Positions 43,381-54,191 of a stretch of 64,000 bases of DNA are shown piece by piece; the first letter of the stretch is position 1; every line of letters starts with the position of its first letter. The stretch spans positions 1,612,001-1,676,000 of the forward strand of contig CP137327.1 in NCBI GenBank assembly GCA_033182465.1. The letters run 5' to 3'. Both the position numbers and the translations under genes were made by a program. This DNA is from Sanghuangporus weigelae (Eukaryota > Basidiomycota > Agaricomycetes > Hymenochaetales > Hymenochaetaceae). The notes beneath the pieces were generated by a model. It made no database searches. It was given only the letters and a program-made list of their open reading frames with translations, and was not told the origin of the DNA.

Positions 43381-46255
43381 GAGAAAGAATCAAAAGATTC
43401 CTCGAGAGATGCTGCAAATGCAGTCGTAAACTCCAATTCAGAATCGGATTGGGCATGCTTTGCCCAGGATCGTGGGGAGAAACATGAAAGCGAGCCTGAT
43501 GAGGCTGTCGACTTACGCAGGCACATTACATGTGCACCTGGCTTCGAAGATTGGCTTGATGAGCCACATGAGTACTGTGGAGGAAAGCAAGAGATCAGTA
43601 TAGTAACCGAGTTAGCGAGCAGAGTATCAGACGCACCTGATTTTGCTGGAGAACCTGAGGAGCGCAAGGTTATCCTTAATTCTGGAGCTACGAAACACTT
43701 GTCACTGTACAAAGAAGACTTTGTTGAGCTTCGTCCCATCGAACCAAAGCCCTTCAAAACACTCAATAACCCGATCCATGCTGTTAGGATCGGAACTCTC
43801 GTTGTCGACATGCTGAATGGGCATGCCGCAACAAGATTGAACATAGAAAATGTTCATTACACACCTGGTTCTCCTTACACGCTTCTGTCTACTGGTTCTT
43901 TTGACCGCTCTGGATTCACCTACTCTGGTGGAAATGGTACATGCACACTTTCCGATTCATCTGGACATTGTATTGCCTTGCTAAAACTTGCAAAGAATGG
44001 CCTCTACAAGTTTACTCTTCAGCCGATAAAGAATCAAAAAAACAAAGTTTTGCTTACCAATGATAAAATGTCGGTAAAGACTCTCCATGCCAGATTAGGG
44101 CATATTTCACCTGTCACTGCTGTGCAAATGGTGAAGGAAGGTGTAATTCTAGAAGTGAAACTTGATGATTCTTCTCCCTGGCTGGCCTTCTGCGAATCTT
44201 GCATTTATGGCTGTTCCACTCGAAAGGAAATTTCGAAGTCTAGAGCTGGCAAACTTGCAAAGAAATTTGGAGATGAGATCCATTCCGATCTCTGGGGGCC
44301 CGCACCTGTTCAGTTGATAGGCGGAAAACAATACTACGTTACCTTTACTGATGATTCGACGCGGTACTCCGCGATTTTCATCCTCCGGTCCAAATCCCAA
44401 ACCCTCAATGCATACAAAACCTTCGCAAACTGGTGTCTTACTCAGCATGGAGTTAAAATCAAATGCTCTCATTCTGACCGGGGCGGCGAATTCACTGGAA
44501 AGCAATTCATTGACTTTTTGAATTCCCAAGGAACAGAACAGAAACTTACTACGCATGACACTCCAGAACACAACGGCATTGCTGAACATTTAAACAGGAC
44601 CATTGGAGAAAGAGTTCGATCAATGCTACACGCAAGTAGCCTGCCAAAGAATTTATGGGCCAAATGCGTAAAGCATGCTACCTGGTTAAAAAACAGAACA
44701 TCAACAAAAACTTTGGACGGAATTACCCCACATGAAGCACTTACTGGTATGAAGCCGAACCTATCTGGGCTTCATGAATGGGGCTCCAAATGCTGGGTAC
44801 ACGACAATACCAAGTCCAAGTTAGATAGACGCGCTCGCGAAGGTCGCTGGCTCGGTTACGACACCACTTCGAATAGCTCCCGGGTCTACTGGCCTGAGAT
44901 CAAATCTGTGTCAGTCGAAAGAAGTGTCTATTTTTCACCAGAATCCACCGAATTGGATTGTTTTGAGGGGGAGAATGATCAATTGTCATCAACATTAAGC
45001 AAATCGCGAAATTTTGAATTGAATGACACTCACCAAGACAAAACGCCCCCAATTCAGCCAAAAGATATCTTCCAGCGCGAAAAACGAGTCAGAAAGCCAT
45101 CTGCCTATGTAAGGTGGGTCATGGCTGGAGGTGGTGAGCTTCCAAGAGCGATGCGAACGAATGCTGCAGCAGTAGCTGCGGATGTGACCAACGAAAGGGA
45201 GGACGACTTCAATGACGAATACGCCCTTGCCGCAGTGATGGATCTTGAGGATCCAGTGGAACCAAGGACAATTCAAGAGGCTAGGGGTCTACCAGAATGG
45301 CCCCTATGGGAGAACACTATAAAAGAGGAGCTGGGAGCTTTAGAAGCCGCTGAGACGTGGGAGAAGGGACACGCACCTAAAGGAGCCAATATTGTTGGCT
45401 CCAAATGGGTTTCCAAGGTGAAGAAGGATTCATCTGGCAAGCCTGTACACTACAAAGCGAGGCTAGTTGCACAAGGGTTCAGCCAAGTACCAGGAGTTGA
45501 TTTCTTTGAGACGTATGCACCTGTCGCGAAACTATCTACCGTCCGAACGATTCTCACGATGGCCGCCCAATTCGACATGGAAATTGAATAAATCGACGTC
45601 AAAAGTGCTTACCTGAATGGAGAATTTGAAGATAGGGAGCGAATTTACATGAGGCCGCCTCCAGGATATAGGACGGAGAAGACAATGGTGTACATGTTGA
45701 AGAAACCAATTTACGGCCTAAAGCAGTCCGGCCATAAATGGTACCAAAAAGTCACGTGGATTCTTGTCGATCAACTTGATTTCAAATGCAGCGATCTGGA
45801 CCTCGGAGCTTTCTATCATAGGGATGGTGATGATCTTATCGTGATCGTCATCCACGTAGATGATTTCACGATCGCCGCTGATCAACACAGTCAAATTTTG
45901 GAATTCAAATCTCGCCTTCGCACTTTCGTAGAAATCTCAGACTTGGGCGAATTAAACTGGCTACTGGGCATCAAAATAAATCGAAATTGTCTTCATGGAA
46001 CTATCAGTCTTTCTCAACATTCTTATATCGAATCTATACTCTGAAGATTCAATTTTGACCAGCTCAAAACTGTCAATAGTCCCATGGATCCGAATATTCG
46101 ACTCAGTACTGCTCAGACGCCTTCCACTTCGGAAGAACTTGGTTTAATGCACAATGTACCTTATAGGGAGTGCATTGGATCACTTATGTATGCCGCTCTG
46201 GCCACTAGACCGGATATTGCCTTTGCAGTTACTTTGCTTTCGAAAATTTCTATTA
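43381..46255 (+). pseudogene. F pol region: retropepsin, integrase, reverse transcriptase
   Basis: In order: an acidic linker, a copia retropepsin region (about 43670-43900, HLSLYKEDF, HYTPGSPYTLLS), an integrase zinc domain (HARLGHISPV, CESCIYG) and catalytic core (about 44270-44690: IHSDLWGPAP, HSDRGGEFTGKQF, HNGIAEHLNRTIGERV), the copia RT2 domain (about 45270-46050: KWVSKVKKDSSGKPVHYKAR, VAKLSTVRTIL, IVIHVDDFTIA) and the beginning of the RNase H connection, where MITE1 sits. Typical Ty1/copia. Fossil. Confidence 0.88.
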
Positions 46256-46529
46256 CTGCCTTTTTCATATGTATTGTCACTCACGACTTCTGTGATTTTT
46301 GTCACACAGAACACCTCAAAATATAAAAATCACCATATCTCACTCAATTCTTGACCGTTGAAACTCCCCTGTGCGTTCTAATACCGGACAGGGAATATAA
46401 AGTTCGAGGGGCTGCCCTAGAATACCTTTGAGTAGTTAGCAGAGAGATACACCTAGACCAAAGGCCAGTGGAAATGAAGGGATAATGGAATATACGAGAG
46501 AAGGGTTGTATGAGGGCTGAGGAACGCGT

Positions 46530-48294
46530 TGTAGCGCACTGGCTCCTCCTGTGCCAGTACACTCATACTATGGCTCCCTCTTACTGCAGATACCATATCC
46601 CAGCACTGCCGACACCTGAGAGTGTGAGGGCACACTCCTATTGCACTCGGGACATCATTTGAGCACGTATCTATTGATTCCAGCACACGTACTGTACTGC
46701 GGCGCCCTCCTATGACCCAAATCGATCCGCCGATGGCTCCCCGACACTCAGACAGGTCCGCCGACAGCTCCTACCCAGCACCAGGCACTATAGGACACAT
46801 CCCTCAGTGACTACGTGCCGCCGATCTTATGATTTACCATACGTACAGCCGTGCGGCGACTCTGGATGCCTCCGAGTCGGCCCCCCTTGGCGCCGATCAA
46901 TGCGGCGGACACTCAGACATCCTCAGGTACCCTCGCCGACGCCTCCTACAGCTTACCAAGCAGTCCCCCATTGTCTAGGGAGCTATATATTGTCATATGT
47001 GCTTACATGCCTCATTACGATGTATCTGCCACCAGTCCGGCAGTCCCCCACAGCACTGCCGCTCCGGCCACTCATATTAGTCACTAGGGATCGCCCACAC
47101 TCTGTATTGAGTGCCGCCGATGCATCGGACACCTCAGGGACATCGGCTGATGCGCCCTTTGTCTCATATACGCGATATCAGCCTCCGATCATCGGTTCCG
47201 AGGTTTCCCGACTTCCCCCTGACGCGGCGGCCCCCATTAGACCATGTATGGAAGGTAGGCATGTGGTACATCGGCGTGCCAAGCCACCGACTCGCGCCGC
47301 CAAGCCCAACTCCGCTGGCGCCCGTATTATTGCAGATACTCGATATTCCATGCTATTGGACGCCCCCCTCACGTTGCCGCTCTCAGATTTCACCTGGGCG
47401 CTCCGGCAGCGGCCCTTGGCAACCCAGATGACTCAGGAGATGTTGTCAGACAGTAGGATGTGTCGGCGACAGCAGTAGAGTATATATAGAGCTTATACTA
47501 GCTTGTAGATGAAAGGATTCCAAGCCTAGCAAGGATTCCAAGAGCATGTACCAGACCGAGCGCCAGAGTTCGAGATATCCCTCACTCTGAGTCTCCCCTC
47601 ATGTACTGAGCCTCCCCCTTGACTATATACTATCCTTGACATCTCCTCTTGTTTGACTCCACATTCTACTTGCCTTCGCCGCCTCTGGTACGCCTCTGCC
47701 GCTCTGACGTTCAGTGATCCGGCGCCCCTCTATTCGACGTCGGCGACCCTTCGGCGACCCAGGCATCTCATCAGACTCCCCTTCTGCGTCCTTTCCAGCC
47801 TTTCACTCCAGTTTATCCCATATATTGATCTTATACGGTCTTTTCCTTTCATCTATCGTGTTTACGCTACTGCGGCGGATTCCTGCGGCCTCCCCCTCAG
47901 TCCGGCACCCCTCTATTCGACGTCGGCGGCCATCCGACGACCCAGGCATCCTATCAGACGACCCAGCGGCGCCTTCTCCAGCCACTCACTCCATTTTATC
48001 CTTTATATTCATCTTATACGCTTCATACCTTCCTGTGGCCGAGTTTATACCACGTCGGCAGCCTCTTGTGATCCCCCCTTTTGAGCGGCGGCCCTATTAT
48101 TCTATTCCCTTTATCCAGCGGCATCCTTAGACCCATCCATTACGTCTCCGACGGTTCCTGGCACCTGCCGGGTAGTAGGTCTTTGAGAGTCTGATAGCGT
48201 CGGCATCCCATTTTTGGAGGTTCCTTCATACATTCAGCACCCTTAGTAGGACGGACATCTGTAGCACCTTCAGATACGACACCGCCGACCGACA
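46530..48294 (+). mobile_element. A2: solo-LTR-like unit of family A in B2
   Basis: 1765 bp, TGTAGCGCACTGG...CCGACCGACA, with a perfect 4-bp duplication GCGT (46526-46529, 48295-48298). The uninterrupted target is visible in B1 near 11470. It has the same TATATATAG box as A1 (about 47480-47489). A GC-rich open frame of 223 codons (46807-47478) is present but is not kept in A1, A3 or A4, so I do not call it a gene. Confidence 0.87.
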
Positions 48295-49520
48295 GCGTGG
48301 GACGCGCTCGAGGAAGGATTCCGAGGATGGGCTTCTCCCGAGATTGATGGTGGCGGTGCAAAGGCTAAATCGACTCTCCGGCTCAACTGCGAGCTCTGGA
48401 CTAAAGCCGACTTACACAAGGCACGAGAACTAATCTAACTAAGGCTACGCTAGTCGAACCACCAACTCGAATGTGACTAATCGACCGTGCTAACTCACTG
48501 GGAAGCAACGGCAGCCGATCTCACTCGGAGTCTGAAGTGTCGGAACGCGGCGTAACGATTCGAAACGCGATATAAAGGACGGGGACGGTAACTGAGCGAC
48601 CTTAACGTGATACAAGAGACGGAGGGACTTTACGGTGATGGAAAGGGATAATATGGTGTCCTTTTCCGACGACAGTGGAGAGGGGAAGGTGTTACGAGAC
48701 CGAAAGCACGCGACACGCTAAGTAACTGGGTTACGAGCGAAACCAGCGAAACTGATCGGAACACGCAATGAAGTTTTGATCTGGATGACAGAGACAGGAT
48801 GGGTCCTTTATACGAACCAGGCGAACTATACGAACGTACGAACGGCTCTGCTGCGAAGAGAGGTCACCGATCGACTGTACAGAACACGAAATATCGTATA
48901 TTATGCTTTAGAGACGAGAGAGTTTTCTACGAACAAGAAGGACTCGAAGCTGGGGGACTAGAGACGGTGTGAGAACTCTCCCTCTCCACTACGAGAGTCG
49001 TGCTGAATTTATACTAAGCGTCCAAACTGAGCCTCCCATCGGTCAGAAAACATAAGCCATAAGAAAAAGGGGAACGCATATCACTTATCCACCATGGAGA
49101 GGGGCGCATATGAATGGTTAAGGGACACATAAAACAGAAAGAAACAATACTAAGCATGGTCGGAATGAGAGCATAAAGAAATAAACGGGACGTATATAGA
49201 AAGGTGAGATCATAAGCGAAGCCCTCGGAACCGGGTGTCTTTGAGCGGAACGAGTCGGAACTTGGGGAAAAGACTTGGAAAGACCTCGGCTAGCCTTACA
49301 GAGCAAATCTGCGACGTTTTGAATGGGAGAGGGACTGTGGACGACGCTGCAGGGTCAAATCTCTTTGTCAGGAGTACAGATCCGGGATCCGGAGACTTGT
49401 GATTGACGCGTGTAGGATCGTCGCGTGATTCTTCCGCCGTGTCTTATATGATGGCCGATCACGGAACGGTGCACGTGCCATTTAGACTATGGCGTTCTTG
49501 CTAAGTCCCCTCGCTCCAGC

Positions 49521-49580
49521 GAAACCAGTCGGAACCGGGCGAAACCAGTCGGAACCGGGCGAAACCAGTCGGAATACCGC
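49521..49580. repeat. 20-bp minisatellite in B2
   Basis: Three tandem units of GAAACCAGTCGGAACCGGGC, the last imperfect. The matching place in B1 (12682-12721) has two decayed units, so unit number varies between copies. Confidence 0.85.
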
Positions 49581-50295
49581 GGAACTGGTCGTAGCGACTT
49601 CGTACGCTCCCAAGCTTTAGTCTTACTCTTCACCGTTCTGCATGATCTAAGTTTCTAAATTCATAGTTTTAAAATATGTTTCAAACCCTAACAAGGATGA
49701 AGAGAAATGAGCAAAGAATGAGTGAGATATGTCGTAAAAGGTCAATTTTAGACACTTCCTTCATGTGCAGTTTTTCCTGCCCTCAGACTGGGTGCTACAA
49801 CAACCTAGACTGCACCAAAGTGATGCTATTGGTATAATATGAATTTACAGACATCAGATTTCCTAAGAATAAATTTATTTTGAGGTCTGGGTGTCCTTGA
49901 GAAAAGGTAGGTTTGAGCTCAGCCCAGACATGCATCAAACCAGCAGATGCAACACAGAATAGAGCTCAAAGTCAGCCTGTAAACTTAAAATAAAATAATC
50001 ATATCATTTTGGACTTGCTTATAAGACTTTAGAAGCAGGGATGAGGGTAGGAAAAACTGCACATGAAAGATGTGTCTAAAATTGACCTTTTACGACATAT
50101 CTCACTCATTCTTTGCTCATTTCTCTTCATCCTTGTTAGATTTTGAAACATATTTTAAAACTATGAGTTTTGCAACTTAGATTATGCAAAACAGTCAAGA
50201 ATTGAGTGAGATATGGTGATTTTTATATTTTGAGGTGTTCTGTCTGACAAAAATCACAGAAGTCGCGAGTGACAATACATATGAAAAAGGCAGTA

Positions 50296-50867
50296 AACCT
50301 GGATTGACTCACTGGGAAGCCGTTAGGCATGTATTCACCTATTTGAAAGGTACTAAAGACCTTTGGTTGACGTACGGAGGAGTGGACTATGAAGAACTGA
50401 AGGGATTTACTGATGCTGATGGCAGCATCCAGGAGGACCGATGTGCAATTTCGGGAAATGCCTTTTTGATTAACGGAGGCGCTGTTTCATGGTATTCAAA
50501 AACTCAGGAGCTTGTTTCTCTTTCTACTATGGAATCCGAATACATCGCAGCCGTTCATGCTGCAAAAAAGCGATTTGGCTCAAACAACTTATCACTCAAA
50601 TTTTCGAAACATTGCCAGAACCTACAACAATCTATTCGGACAATAAATCAGCTATCTATCTTACTCAAAATTGCCAATTCCGTGCCAGAACAAAACATAT
50701 TGACGTTCGCTACCATTTTCTATGCTGGGCTTGCGAAAACGGCAAAGTCAAACTTATTTTTTGTCCTACTGAAGATATGACAGCCGACATTCTTACAAAA
50801 CCCCTACCCGGATTCAAAGTCAAACATTTTGCATTCGAACTCGGACTACGTATGATTTGAGGGGGAG
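50296..50867 (+). pseudogene. F RNase H region and polypurine tract
   Basis: Downstream of MITE1 the copia RNase H is recognisable: GLTHWEAVRHVFTYLKGT, GFTDADGSIQEDRCAISG, LSTMESEYIAAVHAAK and a later HIDVRYHF. It removes template RNA in an active element. A polypurine tract (GAGGGGGAG) closes the region directly before the 3' LTR. Fossil. Confidence 0.85.
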
Positions 50868-51155
50868 TGTTGGAATCCAAATTGACGAAGTCCTGATCTA
50901 GGAACATTCTAGGCATGTGTCTCGAAAAACTACTGTCTTGGTTCGTCATACAATCATCATTTGATTTAATTATTTCATGTTTTCGTTATGTTTCTGTTAC
51001 TCCTCTATGATGTATTATATTCCAATCTTCGTCTTGCGTCTGCATTATCTAAAACATAGAAAGCCTATAAATATGTAGTTTATTTCTATGTATTTCTTTA
51101 GTTCTCAAATCTAATAGCTGTGTGCTCGAATACTTTGTTTGCTCCTCTGCTCAGA
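50868..51155 (+). repeat. F 3' LTR
   Basis: About 288 bp beginning TGTTGGAATCC, with a TATAAATA box at 51066-51073. The end was set by the TCTAC duplication; the last bases do not read as CA, so the end may be a few bases off. Confidence 0.75.
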
Positions 51156-51160
51156 TCTAC

Positions 51161-52010
51161 AGCAAAAATGACGGAATAGGAGAAGGTCAAAGCGAAAAAT
51201 GAGGGTAGCGGATGCACTAGTGGACCAAATGGTCTCACAAAGGACTCTTTCGGATAGCGGGGAGCGAGACAAATCCAATGGAACTATAATCAGGGCAAAC
51301 GGACAAGAATTGATTAAGAAACAGCAGAGTTTCGATTCTCGGAAATCTTCGATTTTGCAACCAGGACAGTACGTGAGCCTAGGTGACAGTAAGCAGACAT
51401 GGCGATTCCGCAGGAACACAACAGAGTTTCGGGCTGAAACTTTGTACGTACGTTTCCTGAAGTCGGCCAATGTCAGTGATGTAACAAGCCCGCAAATTGA
51501 TAAGGAAATGAGTGAGATGTCGTCCAAATACAGTAATCAGAGTTTGAGAAACACTCACTGCCGCCGAAATATTGCTTCCACTAATAAACACTATAAGTGT
51601 TATACACCGCTCGAAAGCCACCGTCGGACTGATTCTAATGAGCCTAAGATCGCCGAGATTGAAGAAGAAGTGACGGAGTTACGAGCTTTGCAAAATAGAC
51701 TGGCACATGATGAGGTGGCATATGCAGAACCAAATAGAGAGCCCCTGAACCATTGTCCGACCTATTCAATGGAAGGGGAGAACTTGTCAGCTCAAGAAAG
51801 GAAGTTATCAGACGAAATACACAGCTGGGAAGGCCAAGAATGGCCTGATATGGCTCTGCAGCATCAATTGCCCCTCAACACCAAAACTGACCCTTCTTCC
51901 ATAAAAATCGGACCATCAGAGAGCATGGAAGGCTCAATTAGACATTACAGAATATATTCAGAGCAGCCTGTGAATGTAGAGGTGAAAATAGAGGCAAGAG
52001 ACAGTGAAAA
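51161..52010 (+). CDS. E segment downstream of F, unrecognised open frame
   Basis: An open frame from about 51199 continues into the partial 3' LTR of E. It is Glu/Ser/Asn rich with a possible short coiled coil (EIEEEVTELRALQNRLAHDE). There are no RT, RNase H or integrase motifs. The basic text QPGQYVSLGDSKQTWRFRRN stands out but I cannot place it. It is probably part of the E polyprotein; function unknown. Confidence 0.45.
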
Positions 52011-52699
52011 GAGCAACTTGACCTTTAACCACCACCATCTCTCTCCAGTTTGTTACTTAGTGTCTTAAGTCTAAGTGTAGTGTTAGTTTTTGTTACTGCT
52101 GTACAAATTAGGCAGTAGGTAATAAAGCTAAGGTGTTAACTACTATTACCTCATTACTGTTCAGAACCCTAGGCTTGCAAGTACACAGAGGTGTTTGTCA
52201 TTGTTTAACGCAGTGCACTCAAGTCAGGTGCTTGTTTGTACCCACCCTTGCTGAATATTAGTGTTGTGGTTTATTTGACATCAGCATATCACTCAGATAT
52301 GTCATTGCGCAGGTAGCTAGTACTACTTTAGTGTTTGCTGTTAGTACCTGTTAAGAATAAGTGCAGTTGCTAGTACTGCAAAGAGCGTTGCTACTAGGAC
52401 CGATAACGATAAGCGAGGTTGCTAGAACTGCTACTGTGCTACTTCTAGAACCTAGTACGTATTAAGTTTGAGTTTAGGACTCTTATCAGCGAATCACACC
52501 TATCATACATTGTCACCCCAAAATCATCCATATCGACTTCTATTACTTACCCAACGGCCAACAATATCATACGCAGTCTAAGAATTAGTTGCCCCTAGCT
52601 AAACGAACAACAGGGAAGACTACCCGTCTAGATAAATAGACCGGTTGACTCTGTGAGAGCACTGTAGAATTTATTCACAAGTCCACTCTCAGCACGACA
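52011..52699 (+). repeat. E partial 3' LTR
   Basis: 689 bp matching 25653-26341 of the 5' LTR with four differences and no indel. It ends CACGACA, followed by ACGC of the target duplication in D'. Confidence 0.88.
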
Positions 52700-52882
52700 A
52701 CGCCATGTAGCAATTAGCACACACCAAGTTCTTATGAACTATTCTTCTAGTTATGTCTTATCAAAAATGCCTTTGCTGCAGGAGTTTTGTATATCTTGTG
52801 ACATTGTGATCCTCCATTGTTGCAAGGCTTTGTATAAGTGAAGGAGTATGACCAATGTACATATTAGTTAACCTTACAGCTA

Positions 52883-53955
52883 GTTGCAAAATTGTTGGCA
52901 ATCACGTGATTTTACCACTTTTCTCGCCATAAGACCCTCAAAACACAGATAAAATCATATCTCACCCAAATCTCAACATTTTCACATCATCTAAGTTGCT
53001 AAATTCATCTTTTCGAAAGCAATTTTGTATAGGAAGAATGAATGAGAAAATAGAGCAAAACATGACCCCAAAATGGCGAAAATATTGTTTTTTGCCTCTT
53101 CCTTGCATGTGCATTTTTTTCTGTGATCCCTGCTGGTCCAGCACCTCCTCAAAGCTATCCAGAATGATAATATGATTATAAAATGAATTTACAGACTGAG
53201 TTTGAGTTGAATTGTGTACCAGAATGTGCTGCTTTGAGCCATGCCTGAATCACTCAAAACTCATCATTTCCCCCTAGCCTCCCAGGCTCCAGGAAAAATT
53301 CTTACATGCCAGATTCATGCATGTAAATTCATTTTAGATATAATAGACTAGGTTTGTGTACTAGCTAAGGCCTCAGCATCCACTGGTGAGCTGGGCTGAA
53401 CAAGTGATTCTGGTTGTATGCATCATTTTAGACAGCATCTTCCCAGCTCACCAGTGGATGCTGAGGACCTAGCTAGCACATAAACCTAGTCTATTATATC
53501 CAAAATGAATTTACATGCATGAATCTGGCATGTAAGAATTTTTCCTGGAGCCTGGGAGGCTAGGGGGAAATGATGAGTTTTGAGTGATTCAGGCATGGCT
53601 CAAAGCAGCACATTCTGGTACACAATTCAACTCAAACTCAGTCTGTAAATTCATTTTATAATCATATTATCATTCTGGATAGATTTGGGGAGGTGCTGGA
53701 CTAGTAGGGATCACAGAAAAAAAATGCACATGCATGTAAGAGGCAAAAAACGATATTTTCGCCATTTTGGGGTCATTTTTTGCTTTATTTTCTCGATTGT
53801 TTTTCCTAAATGAAATCCCTTTCAAAAAGATGAGTTTAACAACTTAGATAATGTGAAACGGTTGAGATTTGGGTGAGATATGATTTTATCTGTGTTTTGA
53901 GGCTCTCATGGCGAGAAAAGTGGTGAAATCACGTGATTGCCAACAATTTTGCAAC
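52883..53955. mobile_element. MITE2: 1.07-kb near-perfect palindromic MITE in D'
   Basis: Starts GTTGCAAAATTGTTGGCAAT and ends with the inverse, flanked by TA (52881-52882, 53956-53957). The arms are about 510 bp each (52883-53395 and 53445-53955) around a spacer of about 50 bp, so nearly the whole element can fold back. No transposase. It shares with MITE1 the order of motifs: ATATCTCACYCAA, ATCTAAGTTGCTAAATTCAT, a CTTCCTTGCATGTGCA-like motif and GAATTTACAGAC. The arms stay highly alike, which suggests recent origin or arm-to-arm correction. Confidence 0.9.
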
Positions 53956-54191
53956 TAGCTATAACTGTAAATTGTTCAGGTTCTTCCTTTTGTTTTGATG
54001 TTTTTTTTTTCTGAATTGCTACTTGATATTTCCTCCACTGTCTCTCTAGGCATAAACTATAGTACTGGGCAAGAATTACCAACACTGTTCTGTTTCTAGA
54101 GCCTTTTGTAATAAGCCTAATTTGGCATTATTTACTGGTGGGTAAAGTTTACTACTCCATGCTGCACACAATAACTACAATTTTTATAATA

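Larger units (their letters stand above)
46359..49632 (-). mobile_element. B2: solo-LTR-like unit of family B in the MITE1 arm
   Basis: About 1505 bp net after removing A2. It has ends TGAAACTCCC...CTCTTCA and a perfect 4-bp duplication CCGT (46355-46358, 49633-49636). It splits the left arm of MITE1, and the right arm gives the uninterrupted sequence. A TATAAATT-like box lies near 49009-49017 on the minus strand, as in B1. A three-unit 20-bp tandem repeat lies near its high-coordinate end. Confidence 0.87.
46256..50293. mobile_element. MITE1: palindromic TA-target MITE in F
   Basis: About 760 bp net (with B2 and A2 removed). It starts CTGCCTTTTTCATATG and ends with the inverse CATATGAAAAAGGCAG, flanked by TA on both sides (46254-46255, 50294-50295). 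The inverted arms are about 245-250 bp each; the central part (about 49790-50050) is only partly palindromic. No transposase is encoded. TA duplications point to a Tc1/mariner-type source. Its layout and internal motifs (ATATCTCACTCAA, ATCTAAGTT.CTAAATTCAT) are shared with MITE2. Confidence 0.88.
42023..51155 (+). mobile_element. F: Ty1/copia element inserted in E
   Basis: Partial 5' LTR 42023-42145, gag, retropepsin, integrase, RT, RNase H, polypurine tract GAGGGGGAG (50859-50867), and 3' LTR 50868-51155. TCTAC flanks both ends (42018-42022, 51156-51160), a 5-bp duplication. Net length is about 5.1 kb once MITE1 and its guests are removed. IN before RT-RH is the Ty1/copia order. The LTRs differ by about 7% over the 123 bp shared. 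Broken, with several breaks. Confidence 0.9.
24728..52699 (+). mobile_element. E: gag-protease LTR element carrying D and F
   Basis: Begins TGTCAGGC and ends CACGACA. It splits the D' LTR at 24724-24727 (ATGC) and 52700-52703 (ACGC), a 4-bp duplication with one transition. Parts: 5' LTR 24728-26341, leader, gag, retropepsin, an unrecognised segment, and a partial 3' LTR 52011-52699. Where the LTRs overlap (689 bp) they differ at only 4 sites. No reverse transcriptase or integrase of its own is visible. It is broken, or belongs to a non-autonomous gag-protease group. D lies in its gag region and F further downstream. Confidence 0.82.
15256..54191 (-). mobile_element. D': old LTR of family D split by nested insertions
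   Basis: Four pieces line up in order with the intact D LTR (27526-29064): 15256-15423, 23832-24727, 52704-52880 and 53958-54191, about 1475 bp net against 1539. Between them sit G3, E (with all its guests) and MITE2. It starts TGTTAGGACCAGTGG, as D does. The sequence is strongly decayed toward A/T, chiefly by C-to-T and G-to-A changes, so it is much older than D. No internal D sequence adjoins it, so it is probably a solo LTR. I could not find a convincing target duplication. Broken. Confidence 0.85.

Noticed and set aside
46807-47478. 223-codon open frame in unit A2
   Set aside because: GC-rich sequence with several overlapping frames; the frame is not kept in A1, A3 or A4 and the text is low in complexity.
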